Assembly: GCF_902859825.1 (NCBI RefSeq)
Contig: NZ_CADIKB010000004.1
Span: 1-64,000, forward strand
From: Paraburkholderia phenoliruptrix
Lineage (GTDB): Bacteria; Pseudomonadota; Gammaproteobacteria; Burkholderiales; Burkholderiaceae
Length of the DNA: 64,000 nucleotides
Direction of reading: 5' to 3'
Of the stretch, positions 34,221-43,659 are shown piece after piece; position 1 is the stretch's first letter, and every line of letters begins with the position of its first letter. The translations under genes were made by a program, and so were the position numbers. The notes beneath the pieces were generated by a model, which made no database searches, was not told where the DNA came from, and saw only the letters and a program-made list of their open reading frames with translations.

Positions 34221-34359
34221 GTTAGCAGACCGGCGTTCCAACAATCCGGCGAGCCTCGCGGCTCCCCCACCACAGCCCGCCCATAGAAATATAGACGTGC
34301 AGCAGCGGACGCACGACCCGCCTGGGCGGGTGTGCGGTTGGAACGTCAGGCTGCTAAAC
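34221..34359 (-). ncRNA. Candidate structured RNA leader
   Basis: On the minus strand, a 5' arm (GTTTAGCAG...CGTTCCAAC, 34359-34337) can pair with a 3' arm (GTTGGAACG...CTGCTAAC, 34242-34221) as a two-part helix with an internal loop. Inside it are hairpins CCCGCC-CA-GGCGGG (34332-34319 region) and GAGCC-gcga-GGCTC (34262-34249 region). It ends 78 bases before the ATG at 34142. No match to a named family is claimed. Confidence 0.5.
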
Positions 34360-34576
34360 CTGGTCGCCGAGTGTTTCCCGGCGACTTGATAATTATAAAG
34401 GCGTGGCTGTCTCGGATTTGGTTTTTAGCGGTTGGATGGTTGCGGTTTGTGAAGGGTTGTCAACTCCTGGCGGCAAAGTGGACGCGGCGAGACAGAGCCG
34501 CTTGCCCATGCGAGGACTCAAGTTTTTACGCGCGATGCCGATATGACGACCAATTACTAACTAATTCGAGGGGTCC
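34360..34576. other. Spacer between leader element and lipoprotein gene
   Basis: 217 bases, less GC-rich than the core region. No gene or terminator is evident. It must hold promoters for the minus-strand leader and the plus-strand lipoprotein gene. AATTCGAGGGGTCC just before 34577 supplies the ribosome site. Confidence 0.3.
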
Positions 34577-35197
34577 ATGATTCGTATCGCATTTGCACTT
34601 CTGTTCGCCGCCCTGCTCGCAGGTTGCAATTCGACGCTGCACGTCGAGAAGCCGGACCCGACGTCCGGCCTTTACGCAACTCACACGGTCCTTAAGCCCG
34701 CGGACGTGCGCGTAGCCGAGAAGTTCGATCCGGCCTACAGCCAGATGGTTTATCTGAAGATCAACGCGGAAAATCCCAACCCGCGTTTCGTGGATTTCTT
34801 CATGGCGGCCTTCAAGGAAATGCACACCTTCAAGAAGATCGTGACGAAGGATGACTTGCAGGCGATTGTTATCGAGCGCAACTTGGGCAGCAAGGTTCCG
34901 AGCGTGTCGGATCTGGTCGGCCTCAATAACCTCAGTAAAGAGATCGGTCCTTTTCTGATCGTCGAGCCGAATGCCGTGTTCAAGGGCGGCTATAACTTCG
35001 AAGGGACTTTGAAGGCGACGGATGCGAGCACCGGAAAAACTGTTTTGCTGATCGATATGACGGCTTTCAACATGGCTGGACTGGATGATCCGCTGTTTCA
35101 TCCGATGCTGAATGGGTTTATTAATTGGACGCACAATCAGCCGGTTGCGCCGGTGGCGCCGGCGACTGCGGATCAGAGTAAGTCGGCGAAGTTGTGA
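34577..35197 (+). CDS. Orphan lipoprotein (206 aa)
   Basis: Signal peptide with lipobox LLAGC (Cys near 17), then a soluble periplasmic domain with alternating strands and helices (VYLKINAENPNPRFVDFFMAAF, FLIVEPNAVFKGGYNFEGTLKATDASTGKTVLLIDMTAFN) and a Pro/Ala-rich end. The start follows GAGGGG. The shape suggests a lipid- or peptidoglycan-associated periplasmic lipoprotein. No family was recognised. It is next to a membrane protein gene in the same direction (91-base gap). Confidence 0.75.
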   Translation: MIRIAFALLFAALLAGCNSTLHVEKPDPTSGLYATHTVLKPADVRVAEKFDPAYSQMVYLKINAENPNPRFVDFFMAAFKEMHTFKKIVTKDDLQAIVIERNLGSKVPSVSDLVGLNNLSKEIGPFLIVEPNAVFKGGYNFEGTLKATDASTGKTVLLIDMTAFNMAGLDDPLFHPMLNGFINWTHNQPVAPVAPATADQSKSAKL

Positions 35198-35288
35198 GCG
35201 GGTTGTAGAGCGTTTATAGCGTCTTGGTCACGTAGGAGTGCGCCAAGGCCGTTTTTGCAGAACACGGTGCTAGATATAACCGGTTGCA

Positions 35289-36164
35289 ATGAGCACCGCG
35301 AATGCTGAGAAAAAATGCAGATACAGAATGAAAGCCGACTTAATACTCGAGCAGCAGTCTCAAAAAAATAAAACGAAAGTGGCGTATTCGCTCTATGGAG
35401 TGGCCCTACTGTGCTGCATTCTTTCTTTGCTCGCCATGGGCAAAAATTTTCAGGCCACAATTTTCAGCAGCGGCCTTGCCGCGCTCTGCGCGGTGTCCCT
35501 GACACTCGGATTCTTGATTCGGGTGCAGCCGATTTTGGCTCAAATTTGGGGAACTGCATTCGGCAAACTGCTGCTGGCATTTTGCAGTGCGTTTACTGCG
35601 GTCATCGCTAGCGTGCCGGCCAGGCACGTCGTGTCCGGAGCAATGAGTCTGCCGGCGAATGATTTCCCGACGACTCTGACGTTTTGGACAATTCTTTGCT
35701 ATCCTGCAGTCGCAATCAGCTTCGCCACAGTCGTATTCCTCGCTGTCTATGTAATTCTCCTGATCATCGCCGCATTGATTGCCCTGTCCACGCAACCGCC
35801 CATCGACGGTTTTATTCGGGGGGCGCTAAATCTGCTGCCTTCTAAATATGATTCGCAGAAACGTCTCGTGAATAGTCGATGGAGGCTGACAATGGTTATG
35901 TTTGCAGATGCATTCGCTGCGGCAATATTGTCGGTGATCGCAGCGTATTCATTGACGGGATGGTATAGGGTAGTTGATCAACCTAACCTCGTTCGGCTCT
36001 TTGCTTATTGGGCAGACTACGAAACGCCTACGGCATATCCAGGCATTGAGAAGGACGCAGTTCGTCTGCTTGAAAACGGCGTCGTTTCATACGCCCGTCG
36101 CGGGAAATGGGACGTGGCCATACGGGTAGCCTGTCTCAAAGGACTATCTTGCCCGCTTTCATAA
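35289..36164 (+). CDS. Orphan polytopic membrane protein (291 aa)
   Basis: A basic N-terminus (1-30), then about six predicted membrane segments (roughly 31-51, 58-77, 91-109, 132-152, 152-167 and 201-226) and a soluble C-terminal tail with YPGIEKDAVRLLENGVVSYARRGKWDVAIR. The base composition is clearly less GC-rich than the flanking core genes, which suggests recent acquisition. The start could be the second ATG at 35328. No family or function was recognised. Confidence 0.65.
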   Translation: MSTANAEKKCRYRMKADLILEQQSQKNKTKVAYSLYGVALLCCILSLLAMGKNFQATIFSSGLAALCAVSLTLGFLIRVQPILAQIWGTAFGKLLLAFCSAFTAVIASVPARHVVSGAMSLPANDFPTTLTFWTILCYPAVAISFATVVFLAVYVILLIIAALIALSTQPPIDGFIRGALNLLPSKYDSQKRLVNSRWRLTMVMFADAFAAAILSVIAAYSLTGWYRVVDQPNLVRLFAYWADYETPTAYPGIEKDAVRLLENGVVSYARRGKWDVAIRVACLKGLSCPLS

Positions 36165-36514
36165 GCAACTGCGCCGACGGCTTGCTCTGACAATCCCAGT
36201 TAGTGTTGCGAAAGCGGTTTAGCTGGGCGAACCAGACGTTCCGGGGGCCTGAGACGATACGTGCGAACTCCGTTAACTGCGGGGAGGCAGGTAGACGCTC
36301 GCGAACGGCCGCTCGAAATCCAAGTTTAAATAACCCCCTTCGGGCTGACTGCTGCCGATACGTCCGTTAATTCGACCTCAGGAAGCAGCACCCGCACAGG
36401 ATTGTGTGCTGCCAACCGCGACGCGGCCTAGCGCGTGCCAGAGGAAGTGTGACCTTCGCTCATGATCGGCGACCGATCCCGTCGATGACCCGATACGCCG
36501 CCCACCGCCCCCCG
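36165..36514. other. Non-coding stretch before the PAP2 gene
   Basis: 350 bases with no supported gene. A perfect 7-bp inverted repeat GCAGCAC-N14-GTGCTGC is at 36385-36412. It lacks a T-run. The PAP2 gene stop is at its right edge. Confidence 0.35.
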
Positions 36515-37117
36515 TCACGACGAAATCCACCCCCGCCCAATAGGCCACGCCAACACCTTCCTATACACCGCAACGAGCCCACGAGTCAGCGCCGCGCCGG
36601 ACATCCCCCACAGCGGAGCAACCACCGCATATGCGACGCAAGCGACAACAACAGCGCCGGCCATATCCAACGGAAAATGCACGCCGATGAAGATGCGCGC
36701 CCACGCCACCGCAAACCCCGCCAGCAGCATCGCCAGCCCGTAGCGCCGCTCGCCTGCGAGCAGCAACGTCAACGCACCACTTGCCAACACGGTACCGTGG
36801 TCGCTCGGAAACGATGAATCCGGCGCGTGCTCGATAAACGTATGGCCCAAGCCGATCATGAACGGCCGCGGATGCATCCACCCAAGACCGATCAGCTGAT
36901 TGATGCCGAGCGCCAGCAGCACCACGCAGCATACCCGCACGGCGGCGGCGCGTCGGTGCTCGCCGCCCGCGAGCCACAACGCGGCGAGCACGAGCGGCAC
37001 GAGGTAAATCACGTCATCGGCGATAAAGCGCGCCGCGTCGATGAGCCAGACGGGCGTCGAGGGCGTCGCGTTGATCGACAGAAAGAGTGCGCGGTTCAGC
37101 GCTTCCAGTGCATTCAT
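36515..37117 (-). CDS. PAP2-family phosphatase (undecaprenyl-diphosphatase-like)
   Basis: The 200-residue inner-membrane protein has about five helices and the PAP2 acid-phosphatase signature: GWMHPRPF (near 79), SFPSDHG (near 102) and RIFIGVHFPLDM (near 140). The type resembles BcrC, which recycles undecaprenyl pyrophosphate in cell-wall synthesis, but lipid or phosphate substrates may differ. Its promoter region is the left copy of a 42-bp direct repeat. Confidence 0.85.
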   Translation of the reverse strand: MNALEALNRALFLSINATPSTPVWLIDAARFIADDVIYLVPLVLAALWLAGGEHRRAAAVRVCCVVLLALGINQLIGLGWMHPRPFMIGLGHTFIEHAPDSSFPSDHGTVLASGALTLLLAGERRYGLAMLLAGFAVAWARIFIGVHFPLDMAGAVVVACVAYAVVAPLWGMSGAALTRGLVAVYRKVLAWPIGRGWISS

Positions 37118-37143
37118 CGGTCTAGATCGCAGTGAAATGTGCC

Positions 37144-37185
37144 GATCTTAGCCATCGAAACTTATGAAATGCTTATGGCGCTACT
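37144..37185. repeat. 42-bp direct repeat, left copy
   Basis: Begins GATCTTAGCCATCGAAACTT. It matches 43660-43701 at 37 of 42 positions. It lies in the PAP2 gene promoter region. Confidence 0.85.
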
Positions 37186-37307
37186 CAAACGACGCAGACA
37201 GACGCGAGCAAGCCAACATGAGTTCAAGCATCAGGAATAGCAAACCAAGTGATGCTCTGCCGACCGCACGCCTGCTCGACGCTCCCGGAATAACTCGCCG
37301 CCGCAGC

Positions 37308-38213
37308 TCAAAGCCGCGCACGAATCCGGTGTGCTCGCGACTTCCGCACCAGGTTCAAAAACGCTTGCAGAATAGGGGAGTTGTCCCCACGACGATACAG
37401 ACAGGTCAACTCTATTTCCCGCAACTGTGTCGATCTGAGCGGGCGGTACACAACCCCAGGCAGCCGAAGATTGACTGCCGATTCTGTCGTCACACAAATG
37501 CCGAAACGGCTCGCAACCAATGCGATGCACGTCACCACGTCCTCGACTTCCTGCTCAACACGCAGTTGCAGATTCTCGGCGCGAAACGCAGCGGCCACCT
37601 CTTGCGCGAGACCATGCACGGGTGCGTTGGGATAAAGAATCATCCGCTCGTTGTCGAGATCCCGCAGCGTGACCGTCTTCTTCGCGCACAGCCGATGTCC
37701 TTCATACAGAGCAACCAGAAACGGTTCTCTTAGAACCCATTCAACCGCGATGTCGGGCTCGTCGGGCACGAGACGATTAAAACCGATCGTAATGCGCCGC
37801 TCACGCAGCGCACTGATCTGCTCGGCCTTCGACATATTGTGCAAGCCAATCTTGACCTCGGGCCGTTCGGTATGGAATTCGGCGAGCAGCCGGGGAATGA
37901 CGTTCAGAATCCCCGAACTGAAAATGCCGACATCGAGCCGTCCCAGGTAGCCTTGCCCGGCCAATTGAGCCTGTTCCTCCGCACGCCGGGCAAGAGCAAG
38001 AATGTTGGGCACCTCTTCCATCAACGCGCGGCCCGCCTCGGTCAGCTCGGCGCCCTTCGTGGTTCGGACGAACAGTTGCGTACCGAGTTCTTCTTCGAGT
38101 GCACGGATGTTGCGTGTGAGCGGCGGTTGCGCCATGTGCAGGCGTTCCGCCGCCCGTCCAAAGTTCGCCTCCTCCGCCAGCGCCATGAAATAGCGCATCT
38201 GCTTCAGGTCCAT
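37308..38213 (-). CDS. LysR regulator, BenM/CatM-like, of the meta-pathway genes
   Basis: The 301-residue protein has HTH MDLKQMRYFMALAEEANFGR...MAQPPLTRNIRALEEELG, the AEE-NFGRAAERLHMAQPPL pattern of the BenM/CatM/CatR group. It is divergent from the tautomerase gene, with 126 bases between that contain an ATAC-N7-GTAT site. The ATG at 38213 follows GGAGGAAAG, and an in-frame TTG at 38228 is rejected. BenM/CatM respond to muconate. Here a linear dicarboxylate intermediate such as 2-hydroxymuconate is a plausible inducer, by inference. Confidence 0.88.
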   Translation of the reverse strand: MDLKQMRYFMALAEEANFGRAAERLHMAQPPLTRNIRALEEELGTQLFVRTTKGAELTEAGRALMEEVPNILALARRAEEQAQLAGQGYLGRLDVGIFSSGILNVIPRLLAEFHTERPEVKIGLHNMSKAEQISALRERRITIGFNRLVPDEPDIAVEWVLREPFLVALYEGHRLCAKKTVTLRDLDNERMILYPNAPVHGLAQEVAAAFRAENLQLRVEQEVEDVVTCIALVASRFGICVTTESAVNLRLPGVVYRPLRSTQLREIELTCLYRRGDNSPILQAFLNLVRKSRAHRIRARL

Positions 38214-38240
38214 CTTTCCTCCAGGCAATGCGCAGGATCC

Positions 38241-38257
38241 GATACCGGCTCGGTATC
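38241..38257. promoter_or_regulatory. BenM/CatM-type LysR operator
   Basis: Perfect inverted repeat GATACCG-gct-CGGTATC containing ATAC-N7-GTAT (38242-38256), the consensus bound by CatM and BenM. It lies between the divergent regulator and tautomerase genes. A second perfect inverted repeat, ACGGT-N5-ACCGT, follows at 38271-38285. Confidence 0.7.
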
Positions 38258-38339
38258 AATATGAGTCTAAACGGTATTGGACCGTCATGGCTTGCATCGT
38301 ACATCATGACGTCGCACATATCACGCCAGGAAACGAGTC

Positions 38340-38552
38340 ATGCCAATCATCCACATCTCGATCATCGAGGGCCGCGACGCCAACGCCGTCAAGGCGTGCC
38401 TTAAGGCAATCGCCCGTAGCGTGCACGAGACCCTCCATGTGCCGCTGGAAAGCATTCGGGTCTATGCAAACGAGGTGCCCTCGACACACTGGGCAATAGG
38501 CGAGCGCACCAAGGACGAACTCAACACCGCCGCTCTGGAGAGCGTCAAATGA
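38340..38552 (+). CDS. dmpI: 4-oxalocrotonate tautomerase
   Basis: The 70-residue protein of the tautomerase superfamily starts M-P-I-I-H-I. The Pro exposed after Met removal is the catalytic base. It interconverts 2-hydroxymuconate and 2-oxohex-3-enedioate in the decarboxylative branch of the meta-cleavage pathway. It overlaps the next gene by 4 bases. It is the first gene of a tightly spaced operon behind the divergent LysR regulator. Confidence 0.88.
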   Translation: MPIIHISIIEGRDANAVKACLKAIARSVHETLHVPLESIRVYANEVPSTHWAIGERTKDELNTAALESVK

Positions 38553-39358
38553 CGCCGCTCCTTATCGAGGAAGCAGCGGCTGCGCTATCAACGGCGCAGC
38601 GCAGCGGCCAACACGTCCCGCCGTTGCGCGAAACGTATGGCCAACTAAGTATCAACGATGCCTACGCGATCCAACGCGTGAACACCGAGCGTCGCCAGGC
38701 CGAAGGCCGCCGCGTCGTCGGATGCAAAATCGGCCTCACGTCGGTCGCCGTGCAGAAGCAGCTCGGTGTGGACCAGCCCGACTTCGGAATCCTCTTCGAC
38801 GATATGGGATATGGCGACGGTGAGCCAATTCCATCATCGATACTCACGCAACCCAAGATTGAATCCGAAGTCGCCTTTGTCATCGGACGTGACCTGGCGA
38901 TGGACAACCCAACCCAGGTTGAGGTGCTCAACGCGATCGAGTACGCGTTGCCAGCGCTGGAGGTTGTCGGCAGCCGGATAGCGGACTGGAATATTCGCAT
39001 CACCGACACGATTGCGGATAACGCGTCCTCGTCGGCGTACGTGCTCGGCACCATCCCTCGCAAATTGTCCGAATTCGACCTCCGCCTGTGCGGCATGGTG
39101 ATGGAGCGTCGCGGCGAGCCCGTATCGGTCGGCGCAGGTGCCGCCTGTCTGGGAAATCCCGTCAATGCAGTTGTCTGGCTGGCCCGGACGATGGCATCGC
39201 TAGGCCAGCCCTTAAGAGCCGGAGACCTGGTGTTATCAGGCGCCTTGGGACCCATGGTCTCCGTCATCCCCGGGGACGTGTTCGAAACGCGGATCCACGG
39301 ACTAGGGTCCGTGCGCGCCGTGTTCGAACCGCTATCAACAAACGAGGTGCACGCATGA
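38549..39358 (+). CDS. dmpE: 2-oxopent-4-enoate hydratase
   Basis: Mg-dependent hydratase of the MhpD/DmpE family: 2-oxopent-4-enoate to 4-hydroxy-2-oxovalerate. In the 269-residue protein, [21 protein letters not shown] and [17 protein letters not shown] match DmpE rather than DmpH. It overlaps the tautomerase gene by 4 bases and the decarboxylase gene by 4 (ATGA). The metal-binding acids are within [11 protein letters not shown]. Confidence 0.9.
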   Translation: MTPLLIEEAAAALSTAQRSGQHVPPLRETYGQLSINDAYAIQRVNTERRQAEGRRVVGCKIGLTSVAVQKQLGVDQPDFGILFDDMGYGDGEPIPSSILTQPKIESEVAFVIGRDLAMDNPTQVEVLNAIEYALPALEVVGSRIADWNIRITDTIADNASSSAYVLGTIPRKLSEFDLRLCGMVMERRGEPVSVGAGAACLGNPVNAVVWLARTMASLGQPLRAGDLVLSGALGPMVSVIPGDVFETRIHGLGSVRAVFEPLSTNEVHA

Positions 39359-40122
39359 GCAACATTGCCGAACTCGCCACGCTGCTCGACGACGCGGCAC
39401 TCAACGCAACGGAGGTCACGCAGTTCGATCCCGAGGGCCGTCTGTCACTTGACGAGGCATACCGTATTCAAGCCGAATCGATCCGCCGCCGACTCGAACG
39501 CGGTGAACGCCGTGTCGGTGTGAAGATGGGTTTTACCAGCCGGGCCAAAATGGTTCAGATGGGGCTGTCCGATGTGATCTGGGGACGACTGACCGATGCA
39601 ATGCAGATCGAGGAGGGAACGGCGATTAATCTTTCGCGCTTCGTTCATGCTCGCTGCGAACCGGAGCTCGCTTTCATACTAAAGCGGCCGCTCGAAGGGA
39701 ACGCCACCGGACCTGAAGCTCTCGCGGCCGTGGAAGCGATCGCTCCTGCAATCGAGATCATCGATTCGCGCTACAAGAATTTCAAGTTCTCGTTGCCAGA
39801 AGTGATCGCAGATAACGCGTCCTCTAGCGGGTTTTTAATCGGCGCCTGGTGCGACCCGAAGATCCACTTTTCTAACCTCGGGCTGATAGTGTGCGTCGAC
39901 GGGCGGGTCGTCCAGGTTGGATCCACGGCCGCGCTGCTGGGCCATCCTTTACGTTCGCTCGTTGCGGCCGCGCGTTTATCGGCGGCGGCTGGCGAGCCCC
40001 TTCAGGCCGGATGGGTTGTGATGGCGGGCGGTGCGACGCCAGCGGAGTGGATCAAGCCAGGGCAGTACATATCAGTCGATATAGAGCAGCTCGGCCGTGT
40101 GGGATTTCACGCCGCGGCGTAA
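39355..40122 (+). CDS. dmpH: 4-oxalocrotonate decarboxylase
   Basis: Sister family of the hydratase. It decarboxylates 2-oxohex-3-enedioate to 2-hydroxypenta-2,4-dienoate and complexes with DmpE. In the 255-residue protein, [14 protein letters not shown] and [21 protein letters not shown] match DmpH. The start ATG at 39355 overlaps the preceding stop. It lies 20 bases before dmpF. Confidence 0.9.
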   Translation: MSNIAELATLLDDAALNATEVTQFDPEGRLSLDEAYRIQAESIRRRLERGERRVGVKMGFTSRAKMVQMGLSDVIWGRLTDAMQIEEGTAINLSRFVHARCEPELAFILKRPLEGNATGPEALAAVEAIAPAIEIIDSRYKNFKFSLPEVIADNASSSGFLIGAWCDPKIHFSNLGLIVCVDGRVVQVGSTAALLGHPLRSLVAAARLSAAAGEPLQAGWVVMAGGATPAEWIKPGQYISVDIEQLGRVGFHAAA

Positions 40123-40142
40123 CCCCAAATCTCGGAGTGGAT

Positions 40143-41105
40143 ATGAACGAAAAGGTGAAAGTTGCGATCATCGGTCCCGGCAACATCGGGACAGACCTCA
40201 TGATCAAGGTGATGCGCAACAGCCAGCACCTCGAAATGGCTGCGATGGTGGGTGTTGACCCGAAATCGGATGGACTCGCGCGCGCTCGAAGGATGGGCGT
40301 GGCGACGACAGCGCAGGGGATCGACGGGCTCTTGAAACTCGATGCATTCAAGAACATCGATATCGTCTTCGATGCCACGTCGGCCAGTGCGCACAAGCAT
40401 CACAACGATGTGCTGCAAAAGCACGGCGTGCAGGTTATCGACCTGACGCCGGCTGCGGTTGGCCCCTATGTGATTCCGGCGATCAATCTCGAGACCGAAA
40501 ATGCGTCCAACATGAACATGGTCACGTGCGGCGGCCAGGCGACGATTCCGATCGTTGCAGCCGTGTCGCGTGTCGCGAAGGTCCATTACGCCGAAATCAT
40601 CGCCTCTATCTCGAGCAAATCTGCGGGGCCGGGCACGCGGGCAAACATCGACGAGTTCACTGAGACCACCCGCAGTGCAATCGAGACGCTGGGTGGAGCA
40701 ACTCGCGGCAAGGCAATCATCGTGCTCAACCCGGCGGAGCCGCCATTGATCATGCGCGATACCGTGTTTGTATTGTCTGATCTGGTAGATGTTAGCGCCG
40801 TTGAGGATAGCGTCGCGCAGATGATTGCCAGCGTGCAGGCTTATGTTCCCGGTTATCGCCTGAAACAGAAGATTCAGTTCGACATTGTCTCGCCGGAAAA
40901 GCCGCTGAATGTGCCTGGTGTCGGCGCAAAGCACGGGCTGAAGACGTCGGTATTCCTTGAAGTAGAAGGTGCCGCCCATTACCTGCCCTCGTACGCGGGC
41001 AATCTCGACATCATGACCTCGGCCGCGCTCGCATGCGGCGACATGATGGCACGCCGACGCCTAGCTGCCGGCATCGTCCGAGGCCGGAAGGAGACTATTC
41101 AATGA
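40143..41105 (+). CDS. dmpF: Acylating acetaldehyde dehydrogenase
   Basis: Oxidises acetaldehyde plus CoA to acetyl-CoA with NAD. The 320-residue protein has the Rossmann motif [10 protein letters not shown] at the N-terminus, catalytic Cys in [12 protein letters not shown] (near 130) and [18 protein letters not shown]. It forms a channelling complex with the DmpG aldolase. Its last codon overlaps the dmpG start (ATGA). Confidence 0.95.
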   Translation: MNEKVKVAIIGPGNIGTDLMIKVMRNSQHLEMAAMVGVDPKSDGLARARRMGVATTAQGIDGLLKLDAFKNIDIVFDATSASAHKHHNDVLQKHGVQVIDLTPAAVGPYVIPAINLETENASNMNMVTCGGQATIPIVAAVSRVAKVHYAEIIASISSKSAGPGTRANIDEFTETTRSAIETLGGATRGKAIIVLNPAEPPLIMRDTVFVLSDLVDVSAVEDSVAQMIASVQAYVPGYRLKQKIQFDIVSPEKPLNVPGVGAKHGLKTSVFLEVEGAAHYLPSYAGNLDIMTSAALACGDMMARRRLAAGIVRGRKETIQ

Positions 41106-42157
41106 CATCGCCCGACAAGAAAATCTATATCTCCGACGTCACGTTGCGTGATGGCAGCCACGCAATCCGCCATCAATACAGCATTGCCGACGTCCGGGCT
41201 ATCGCGAGGGCGCTCGATGAAGCCGGTGTCGACAGCATTGAGGTCGCGCACGGCGATGGCCTCGAAGGGTCGAGTTTCAACTATGGTTTTGGCGCGCACA
41301 GCGACGTCGAATGGATTGCTGCAGCGGCGCAGAGCGTCAAGACTGCGAAGATAGCGACGCTGCTGATTCCCGGTATTGGCACCATCCATGATCTTCGCAA
41401 CGCATATGATGCGGGCGCACGCATCGTGCGCGTCGCCACGCACTGCACCGAAGCCGACGTGTCGCGCCAACACCTCGAATATGCTAGCGAACTCGGCATG
41501 GATCCCGTCGGTTTCCTGATGATGAGCCACATGACGACGCCGCAGAAACTTGCGCAGCAGGCGAAACTGATGGAGAGCTACGGCGCGACCTGTGTCTATG
41601 TCGTGGATTCGGGCGGCGCCCTTGGCATGGCGGACATCCGGGATCGTTTCCGCGCTTTCAAGGACATGTTGGACCCGCAGACCCAGACCGGCATGCACGC
41701 ACACCATAACCTGAGCCTTGGCGTTGCAAACTCGCTGGTCGCCGTCGAAGAAGGTTGCGATCGCATCGACGCCAGTCTCGCCGGAATGGGTGCAGGTGCA
41801 GGAAACGCACCGCTTGAAGTGTTCATCGCCGCGGCGCAACGTCAGGGCTGGAATCATGGTTGCGACCTGTACCGCCTGATGGATGCAGCAGACGATCTGG
41901 TGCGCCCGTTGCAGGATCGTCCAGTGCGCGTTGACCGGGAGACACTGGCGCTCGGCTATGCCGGCGTGTATTCCAGCTTCTTGCGGCATGCCGAGCTTTC
42001 TGCAAGCAAGTATGGTTTAAAAACAGTCGATATCCTCGTAGAACTCGGCCGGCGCAAGATGGTCGGCGGCCAGGAAGACATGATCGTCGACGTGGCTCTG
42101 GATCTTTTGAGCCGCGGCGGACAGGAGCGTGATGGAAGCGCGTCACATACTGCATAG
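41102..42157 (+). CDS. dmpG: 4-hydroxy-2-oxovalerate aldolase
   Basis: Splits 4-hydroxy-2-oxovalerate into pyruvate and acetaldehyde, passing the aldehyde to DmpF. The 351-residue DRE-TIM metallolyase has [13 protein letters not shown] at the N-terminus, [14 protein letters not shown] with the metal His pair, and a C-terminal communication domain. The start ATG is in a 4-base overlap with dmpF. It is the last pathway enzyme. The permease follows after 85 bases. Confidence 0.95.
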   Translation: MTSPDKKIYISDVTLRDGSHAIRHQYSIADVRAIARALDEAGVDSIEVAHGDGLEGSSFNYGFGAHSDVEWIAAAAQSVKTAKIATLLIPGIGTIHDLRNAYDAGARIVRVATHCTEADVSRQHLEYASELGMDPVGFLMMSHMTTPQKLAQQAKLMESYGATCVYVVDSGGALGMADIRDRFRAFKDMLDPQTQTGMHAHHNLSLGVANSLVAVEEGCDRIDASLAGMGAGAGNAPLEVFIAAAQRQGWNHGCDLYRLMDAADDLVRPLQDRPVRVDRETLALGYAGVYSSFLRHAELSASKYGLKTVDILVELGRRKMVGGQEDMIVDVALDLLSRGGQERDGSASHTA

Positions 42158-42242
42158 AATCCGACGCATCCCGGCCCGCTAGCGCAAAAGACAAGGTGTA
42201 GACACATTCATTGATAAATCCAGACAAACCATGGAGGTAGAC

Positions 42243-43622
42243 ATGCAGGACTACTCATTAAAGAAAAGCCTGAAACAACGACACATCACGATGATCGCGC
42301 TCGGCGGCGTCATCGGAGCGGGCCTGTTCGTCGGCTCCGGATCCATTATCGCAACCGCCGGCCCCGCGGCGATTCTGTCGTATCTGATCGGTGGCATCAT
42401 GGTGACGCTGGTCATGTTCATGCTCGGCGAAATGGCTTCCCGCAATCCCGACAGCGGCTCGTTCTCCACGTATGCGAGCAGCTATCTCGGCGAATGGGCC
42501 GGCTTCGCGGTCGGCTGGCTTTACTGGTTCAAATCGATGATTACGATTACCGTCGAGGCGATCCTGCTCGGCGTGATCCTTCACGATTTCCTGCCATGGC
42601 TACCGGTCCCGGCTGGCGCGCTGTTTATGCTGGCCGCGCTGATCGCGAGCAACGCGTACTCGGTGCGCGCGTTCGGCGAAGCCGAGTACTGGCTGTCGTT
42701 CGCGAAGGTGGCAACGATCATCGTGTTCATGGCGCTCGGCGCCTCGATCCTGTTCGGCCTCCAGCCGCGCATCCCCGCGCCCGGGCTCGTGAACCTGACG
42801 GACCATGGCGGCTTTATGCCGAACGGCATTTCGCCCGTGATCGCCGGCGTGATGGTCGTGATTTTCTCGCTTGGCGGCAGCGAAATCGCGGCAGTGGCCG
42901 CAGGCGAATCCGAGAACCCGGGTAAGAACGTGATCCGCGCTATCAAGAGTGTGATTCTGCGCGTGATGGTGTTCTACGTCGGCTCGGTATCGATCTTGAT
43001 CCTGTGCATGCCGTGGACCGACAAGGCCAACCTGAAGTCGCCGTATGTATCGCTGTTCAGCATGGCGGGCTTCACCGGCGCGGCCGTCGCGTTGAAGGTC
43101 GTGCTCTTCGTGTCGTTCATGTCGGTGATGAACTCGTTCCTGTACTCCAATTCGCGCATGCTGTTCTCGCTGAGCCAGCGCGGCCATGCGCCCGCGATGT
43201 TCGGTCGCACCAACTCGAAAGGCGTGCCGATGAACGCGCTCGCGCTGTGCCTTGCGATTTGCGTGTCGATCCTCGGCATTCACTTCGTGAGCGGCGGCGA
43301 CCTGTTCCTGACGCTCGCGAAGAGCAGCGGCGCGTTCGTTATGATCGTGTGGATCTTCATTATCGTCGCGCACTTCGCGATGCGCCGGCAGACGAAGCAT
43401 GAGCAACGCGACCCGAGCGCGTTCCGTGCGTGGTTCTATCCCGTGTCGAACTGGGTCGCGCTGCTTGCGCTCGCCGCCGTACTCGGGTCGCAGGCATTCA
43501 ACCCCGAATCGCGCTTTCAGTTCTGGTTTGCAGTATCCACGGCGCTTGCGATCGTCGCGTCGTACTTCGTGCGGCGCAGGCATCCGTCGTTCGGGCAAAC
43601 GTCCGGCGCGAAGCTGCGCTGA
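42243..43622 (+). CDS. Amino-acid permease, AAT/GabP-like
   Basis: The 459-residue inner-membrane protein has 12 predicted helices and APC signatures: KQRHITMIALGGVIGAGLFVGSG at the N-terminus and AGESENPGKNVIRAI in the middle. The type transports amino acids or GABA-like substrates by proton symport. The ATG at 42243 is chosen because GGAGGT lies 4 bases upstream. An ATG at 42231 is inside that site. It follows dmpG on the same strand, suggesting an amino-acid-derived substrate for the pathway. Confidence 0.88.
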   Translation: MQDYSLKKSLKQRHITMIALGGVIGAGLFVGSGSIIATAGPAAILSYLIGGIMVTLVMFMLGEMASRNPDSGSFSTYASSYLGEWAGFAVGWLYWFKSMITITVEAILLGVILHDFLPWLPVPAGALFMLAALIASNAYSVRAFGEAEYWLSFAKVATIIVFMALGASILFGLQPRIPAPGLVNLTDHGGFMPNGISPVIAGVMVVIFSLGGSEIAAVAAGESENPGKNVIRAIKSVILRVMVFYVGSVSILILCMPWTDKANLKSPYVSLFSMAGFTGAAVALKVVLFVSFMSVMNSFLYSNSRMLFSLSQRGHAPAMFGRTNSKGVPMNALALCLAICVSILGIHFVSGGDLFLTLAKSSGAFVMIVWIFIIVAHFAMRRQTKHEQRDPSAFRAWFYPVSNWVALLALAAVLGSQAFNPESRFQFWFAVSTALAIVASYFVRRRHPSFGQTSGAKLR

Positions 43623-43659
43623 CGACGCGGACCGGGATGTGCATTCGGTCGAACAGCAC

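Noticed and set aside
34143..34244. N-terminal extension of the 150-aa hypothetical protein to 34244
   Set aside because: It would translate into the structured leader and lacks a ribosome site, while the ATG at 34142 has AGGGAGAT.
36385..36412. Terminator at a 7-bp inverted repeat
   Set aside because: It has no T-run on either strand and a 14-base loop.
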